Assembly: GCA_963920705.1 (NCBI GenBank)
Contig: OY987237.1
Span: 16,770,601 to 16,834,600, forward strand
Reading direction: 5' to 3'
DNA length: 64,000 bases
Source of the DNA: Odiellus spinosus
Lineage: Eukaryota; Arthropoda; Arachnida; Opiliones; Phalangiidae
Position 1 is the stretch's first letter; every line of letters begins with the position of its first letter. The notes below the pieces were generated by a model. The model saw only the letters and a program-made list of their open reading frames with translations. It made no database searches and was not told the DNA's origin. Shown one piece after another: positions 61,423 to 64,000 of this stretch. The position numbers and the translations under genes are program-made.

Positions 61423-62798
61423 CTTCTTTTATGGCTGGGCATATTTTGTATTAAAAATGCCCCGTCCGTTAGCGGGAGGGAGGGAGGGAGGCTCGAATCC
61501 GAAACACTTCCAGCCTCCGAGATTAACTTTCTTTTGGATGTTGACGCTCGGCGTAAAGTGGGCCGCCGAGCGTTGACATCCATCCACTCTCTCAAAAGTA
61601 TACCTTTCGCGATTGACTCGTAGCTTAAGCCGCATTCGCGCTTTTATCTACCAATATAACGATCGAATGGAAAACCATTAAACTTGGAAAAATTAAAATT
61701 GGTTTTCCCATAGAATAACCAAATAAATCGGCTTAACCAATCAGGAAACGATAGACTAGTTTTATCAATAATGGTTCAAATCATAAAATTCATTTTACCA
61801 AACACGTAAAAATTAAATCCAACCTGAAGTGGAATAAAATCACCCATTTCTATTGAATTGGTTTTTTTTTTATCGAATTACGCGATTTTGATTATTTTTC
61901 ACCAAATTAAAATTCCCTGATTTGGTTTGCCTATTTCTAGCGTTAATCTCTTATTTTTAAGATTAAAAGTTAAATTTTATATTAATTCCTAGGTCAAGTT
62001 TGGATTATCATTTAATTCGGGGATTAAGGTTAAATAATTATAATCCGGCGTGAACGCGGCTTTAAATCTGTTTTTAAATAGTTAGTTTGCGTATGGGCGG
62101 CCCCTTTTTGAAACGGATATCATGGCGTCTATCAAATTTCTCCGAGATATTGTTGGTCGGGGAGAGAGTTGACGTCTCCTCCTTTCGCATTTGGCCCAGG
62201 TGCTAATCTCCTGTCGCTAAACTTAAGTCCTCGTCTTCTTCACTCCTCGACATTATTAATCTCTATACTATCTATCTCTCCCTGCCACTATTTTATAATA
62301 CGAGCCGTTCGTTTTTAAAAATTAACCCCGAAATAATAATTTAAAATTCCTTCCAATTTTTTTTCCCCCCTTAGTTTTAATTTCAATTTTTATTTAACGC
62401 GTACCGTGTAAAAGGAAGATTTGACCTTGAAACCTTCAAATTAAATCCATCAAGACGCGATTAGGATATTAACCCGAAATATATATATATAAAAAAAAAA
62501 TATTCCGTGATCTATAGAGGCCTAGGAGTAGAAATTAATTTTAATTTCACGTTTAATATCGATTTTAATTAATTTAAGTTTAACTAGTTAAACAAATGCA
62601 AAAATAATGTTTTAAATTTTTACATTAATTAATTAATATTAACTTTTTCTTTTTTCTTTTTCTTCGATAGTCGCGTGCCGGCGTTTTTGAACGTAGTGGA
62701 CATCGCTGGTTTAGTCAAAGGAGCCAGCGAAGGTCAAGGCTTAGGAAACGCTTTCTTGGCCAACATCAAAGCGTGCGACGCCATATTTCATCTATGCA
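49459..62798 (+). CDS. OLA1: Obg-like ATPase 1 (OLA1/YchF family), 5' part of a split gene
   Basis: This is a partial spliced gene; the coding parts are 49459-49559, 54480-54623 and 62671-62798, and it continues past the window end. Joined in frame they encode residues 1-124 with no stop. OLA1 is a cytosolic P-loop NTPase of the TRAFAC class that binds ATP in preference to GTP and is linked to ribosomes and stress responses (family knowledge). Seen here: a lysine-rich start MPPKKK, P-loop GLPNVGKST at residues 29-37, the conserved [14 protein letters not shown] stretch at 55-68, and G3 motif DIAG at 92-95. L96 follows G3 where most GTPases have glutamine, which is the hallmark of this hydrophobic-substituted group. 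Length and order match animal OLA1 without gaps. The specificity loop, coiled-coil and TGS domain (rest of about 395 residues) must lie downstream. The joined frame and clean splice sites argue against a pseudogene. Confidence 0.93.
49560..54479 (+). other. OLA1 intron 1 (4920 bp)
   Basis: The intron runs from GTAAGT to TTTTTTAG and interrupts the P-loop codon G34. It is AT-rich. It holds two related 73-bp elements with AACCTTGRAA inverted ends (51420-51492, 51526-51598), an A18 run at 50823-50840, a GGA run near 53810-53825 and a C10 tract at 54009-54018. The open frames inside it, such as 52189-52404, lack an ATG start or recognisable content. I see no second gene in it. Confidence 0.9.
51420..51598. 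repeat. Two 73-bp elements with AACCTTGRAA inverted ends
   Basis: Units at 51420-51492 and 51526-51598 have the same length and similar interiors (aaaggc-ac-tcttc, aaacgg, tttg/ttta). Each starts aaccttgaaa or aaccttggaaa and ends in the complement (tttcaaggtt, tttccaaggtt). They are 33 bp apart. This could be a tandem pair of tiny MITEs or a duplicated hairpin. Confidence 0.7.
54480..54623 (+). CDS. OLA1: OLA1 coding exon 2 (rest of P-loop and switch I region)
   Basis: The exon has 144 nt, acceptor tattttttag|T and donor TTAG|GTAAGA, with phase 2 on both sides. It encodes the end of the P-loop (KST at 35-37), FFNVLT, a variable stretch, then [12 protein letters not shown] and [18 protein letters not shown]. 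The usual family sequence at 51-54 is NFPF; here P is replaced by A53, which is unusual in a near-invariant stretch. The length equals that of other animal OLA1 proteins across this region. Confidence 0.93.
55039..55345. repeat. Minisatellite, 30-32-bp unit, about nine copies
   Basis: Copies start with gtagaaatgtctaaggaaac and then read either cactgagaaaatt or caatgagaaatt. These two versions mostly alternate (second to fifth copies), so the real period seems to be a dimer of about 62 bp. The outer copies are degenerate. It reads open on the minus strand (55092-55322), but that is only a product of the repeat. Confidence 0.92.
56108..56218 (-). promoter_or_regulatory. Minus-strand TATA + Inr followed by a donor: possible nested antisense first exon
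   Basis: On the minus strand TATATAC begins at 56218, an initiator CCCAGTTT has its A at 56187 (spacing 31), and a strong donor GAG|GTAAGT ends an 80-nt exon at 56108. The exon has no ATG but is open in one frame, which extends back to 56281 (58 codons). It lies in OLA1 intron 2, antisense to OLA1. The spacing agreement of three signals is the evidence; no downstream exon is known. Confidence 0.35.
56557..56837. mobile_element. MITE with CAGGGTTGCCAC ends, 271 bp, possible 5-bp target duplication
   Basis: The element spans 56562-56832. It begins CAGGGTTGCCACGGGTC and ends CTGCGCCAACCCTG, an imperfect inverted repeat (first 8 bases exact, 10 of 12 overall). The direct flanks are aggaa on both sides (56557-56561 and 56833-56837). 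The interior contains repeated gtcggggaattt blocks and no open frame. It is non-autonomous. The CAGNG end recalls hAT elements, but hAT makes 8-bp duplications, so the superfamily is left open. Confidence 0.75.
57233..57442. mobile_element. TTCGTA-ended repeat family copy, interrupted by a MITE
   Basis: The left end reads gagttcgtaagcagtcttga and the right end is the reverse of agggctcgta. Between them lie gtcggggaaatt-type blocks shared with 58842-59183. The copy is split by the 72-bp MITE at 57314-57385. No coding capacity. Confidence 0.6.
57309..57390. mobile_element. 72-bp internally deleted copy of the CAGGGTTGCCAC MITE
   Basis: The copy at 57314-57385 has a near-identical left end to the 271-bp element (cagggttgccacgggtc) and nearly the same right end (gaatct, a-run, actgtggcaaccctg). 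The 12-bp ends are perfectly inverted here, 13 with the flanking A/T. The flanks ttgga and ttgta match at 4 of 5 bases. It sits inside a copy of the TTCGTA-ended repeat family, so it is a nested, younger insertion. Confidence 0.75.
57945..57975. repeat. (GA)15 microsatellite
   Basis: An uninterrupted AG/GA run of about 31 bases, OLA1 intron 2; a purine-only strand. Confidence 0.97.
58842..59183. mobile_element. TTCGTACA-ended repeat element, about 342 bp
   Basis: The left end is cagaattcgtacacgacctg; the right end, read on the minus strand, is cagggttcgtacaatatttt, so the termini are inverted CAGRRTTCGTACA. The interior is made of repeated cctggaaaagtcgggaattt units, then gaattgccaagagctcagct, which is also found at 14741. 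No open frame. A clear target duplication was not seen. Confidence 0.65.
60891..61041 (+). repeat. 150-bp dispersed repeat, copy 2
   Basis: This is the partner of 33401-33545, 27 kb away in inverted orientation, and lies in OLA1 intron 2. Core blocks are aggttgggcttcaccctg, ggagcgcgaagg and acgctatcttcaacgta. Conservation is even along the length, with no poly-A tail. Confidence 0.8.
61377..61419. repeat. (TA)21 microsatellite
   Basis: An uninterrupted TA run of about 43 bases in OLA1 intron 2. Open frames crossing it on both strands (runs of YI) are artefacts. Confidence 0.98.
61535..61582. repeat. GC-rich hairpin, 19-bp arms, 10-nt loop
   Basis: The arms tggatgttgacgctcggcg (61535-61553) and cgccgagcgttgacatcca (61564-61582) pair at 17 of 19 positions, with the mismatches adjacent near the middle. 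The loop taaagtgggc is 10 nt. It is far more stable than the AT-rich surroundings. No terminator-like T run follows. Confidence 0.8.
62671..62798 (+). CDS. OLA1: OLA1 coding exon 3 (G3/DxxG region)
   Basis: The exon has 128 nt, acceptor ttttcttcgatag|T after a long pyrimidine tract, and donor TGCA|GTGAGT. It enters in phase 2 and leaves in phase 1. It encodes S82 to C124: [30 protein letters not shown], then the start of the helix ending IFHLC. The next residue begins with A, consistent with the Arg (AGR) that follows HLC/HLT in relatives. No further OLA1 exon was found before position 64000. Confidence 0.93.
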
Positions 62799-64000
62799 GT
62801 GAGTAACTATTTCCTTTAACTATTCTATTTTTTAAATCGCGAGTCCAGTTCCCTAGTAACTATTTTAACACTCGAAGAGTGATTTATGGTATTGGGAAAT
62901 TTAAATTTTATACTCCATGGTGGCTAGCGTATTAACATCTGGCCCTTTTACTTCGTATATTTTGAATGGTTCATCTTTTAAGGCGAATGAAATTGAAATA
63001 AGAATATATCCTTTGAAAGCCCTAATTCTCTATAGTAAAATCGACGCGTGGTAAACTTGATTTTTGCTTATATACAATTGATTTCTCGGAGCGATGGAAA
63101 GTGGGGAAAATCCACTTATAGAAACTCTGGTTGAATTTCAATTGATGGAATTGGTTCTCCTTAGCCGCGAGACTCCTAGGCAATACCCGTATGATAAACA
63201 TACCTCATAAAGTCGGTGGTAAACCGCTAATTACTTACAGAACTTGTTTCGTTTTTGTCTCTGTGGGCGCGATAGGTTTTCAGGTGTGTACTATTCTTAC
63301 CATTAGGTTATCGCGTGACAATAGTCTTATCTCAGCTTCTAATTAAGTTACGAAATAATCGAAATTAATCTAAAATAAGCCCTGGTAAAAATTACGCCAC
63401 AATTGTACTTGGCGCGACTATTACGGGATCTTAGCTACTAATTAGTAATTAACACCGCGTTCTAGTTTCGATTTAAACTCTACGAAAATAGTTTGAAGGA
63501 AATTGAGATCGCCTAATTAAACTTTTACGCGGTTCGCCTCCTAAACTAAACGCGTTGAGCTTCCAAGGATTTAGGCTTAAGTATATTAGAAAAAAGCGTG
63601 ACTGTCCGAGCTCGGACTCTCCGTTATTGATGACCGAGTAATTAGTCTCTATCCCCTTTAGCTCGCAACCTAAAATAATTAATAAACTATACGTAGAGGC
63701 GTAGATTTACGGATGATACATCGCCTCCACCCCCCTGGGCATCGTGATAATTAAAAATTGATCATCATCTACCCGCTGCTCTTTCCTCTTCAGTATCGTA
63801 AACAAAATATATAGAAAGTTATCGCGAATACGAAAATTCAAGCGAGATTGTCTCGCGCAAAAATATTTGACGGGGTTGCTTTTATAAAGCGAATCTCTAG
63901 CCTGCTTTATAAAGCGAATCTCTAGCCTGCTTTATAAAGCGAATCTCTAGCCTGCTTTATAAAGCGAATCTCTAGCCTGCTTTATAAAGCGAATCTCTAG
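62799..64000 (+). other. OLA1 intron 3, 5' part (runs off the edge)
   Basis: The intron starts at GTGAGT. Up to about 63870 it is unremarkable AT-rich DNA with no OLA1 homology. The last 124 bases are a perfect 25-bp tandem repeat. The next exon should resume with an Arg codon ending and an acidic stretch typical of OLA1, but nothing of that kind is present here. Confidence 0.85.
63877..64000. repeat. 25-bp perfect tandem repeat (satellite edge), five copies
   Basis: The unit tgctttataaagcgaatctc + tagcc repeats every 25 bp. The first copy has one extra t; the next four are identical to each other, the last cut by the window end. Each unit contains the 12-bp palindrome GCTTTATAAAGC. Identity between copies points to recent expansion, and the array probably continues to the right inside the OLA1 intron. 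Confidence 0.95.

Larger units (their letters stand above)
54624..62670 (+). other. OLA1 intron 2 (8047 bp), repeat-rich
   Basis: The intron runs from GTAAGA to a pyrimidine tract ending ATAG. It is the most repeat-dense part of the window: a minisatellite at 55039-55345, the CAGGGTTGCCAC MITE pair, the CAGRRTTCGTACA elements, one member of the 150-bp dispersed pair, a GA and a TA microsatellite, and a hairpin at 61535-61582. A minus-strand promoter-plus-donor signal lies at 56108-56218. Conserved coding sequence was not found. Confidence 0.9.

Noticed and set aside
61488-61510. tRNA B-box-like ggctcgaatcc
   Set aside because: No A-box, acceptor or anticodon arm can be formed around it; it follows an aggg repeat.
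61298-61635. Frames across the TA microsatellite encoding YIYIYI
   Set aside because: Pure product of the dinucleotide repeat, open on both strands.

Overview
This window looks like animal nuclear DNA, most likely from an invertebrate. It is AT-rich, has no dense reading frames, and carries many simple repeats, poly-G/C runs and short dispersed repeats. Its one secure gene is split by long introns with standard GT-AG sites. CpG does not look depleted (CGCG is common), unlike a typical vertebrate genome. The species cannot be named from the sequence alone. There is no bacterial-type operon, CRISPR array, rRNA or convincing tRNA.

The secure gene is the 5' part of OLA1 (Obg-like ATPase 1, the eukaryotic YchF family) on the + strand. 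It has three coding exons, at 49459-49559, 54480-54623 and 62671-62798, joined in frame across introns of about 4.9 and 8.0 kb. They give the first 124 residues of a protein usually near 395 residues, including the N-terminal basic segment, the P-loop, the switch region and the DxxG motif. The gene runs off the right edge. A TATA/initiator pair, which could instead be a 3' splice site, lies directly before the ATG.

The left 49 kb has no gene I can name. It holds several weaker but specific signals. Two minus-strand exons end at strong donors (4111-4329 and 46394-46818, the second with a TATA/Inr core promoter). There is a tiny minus-strand start exon at 5937-5971, a possible 65-nt + strand internal exon at 32426-32490, and GC-richer promoter-like islands near 4.6, 6.2, 30.1, 40.2 and 46.8 kb. 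Some unassigned open frames also occur, the longest on the minus strand at 11649-12170. At 16253-16282 lies a perfect run of six alternating heat-shock-element units.

The OLA1 introns hold most of the repeat biology: a CAGGGTTGCCAC-ended MITE family (a 271-bp copy and a 72-bp deletion derivative), a second family with CAGRRTTCGTACA ends, two 73-bp elements with AACCTTGRAA ends, a 31-32-bp minisatellite, a half-copy of a 150-bp dispersed repeat pair, and a perfect 25-bp satellite starting at the right edge. A minus-strand TATA/Inr/donor set at 56108-56218 suggests a nested antisense first exon. Apart from OLA1, everything here is a candidate needing transcript data.
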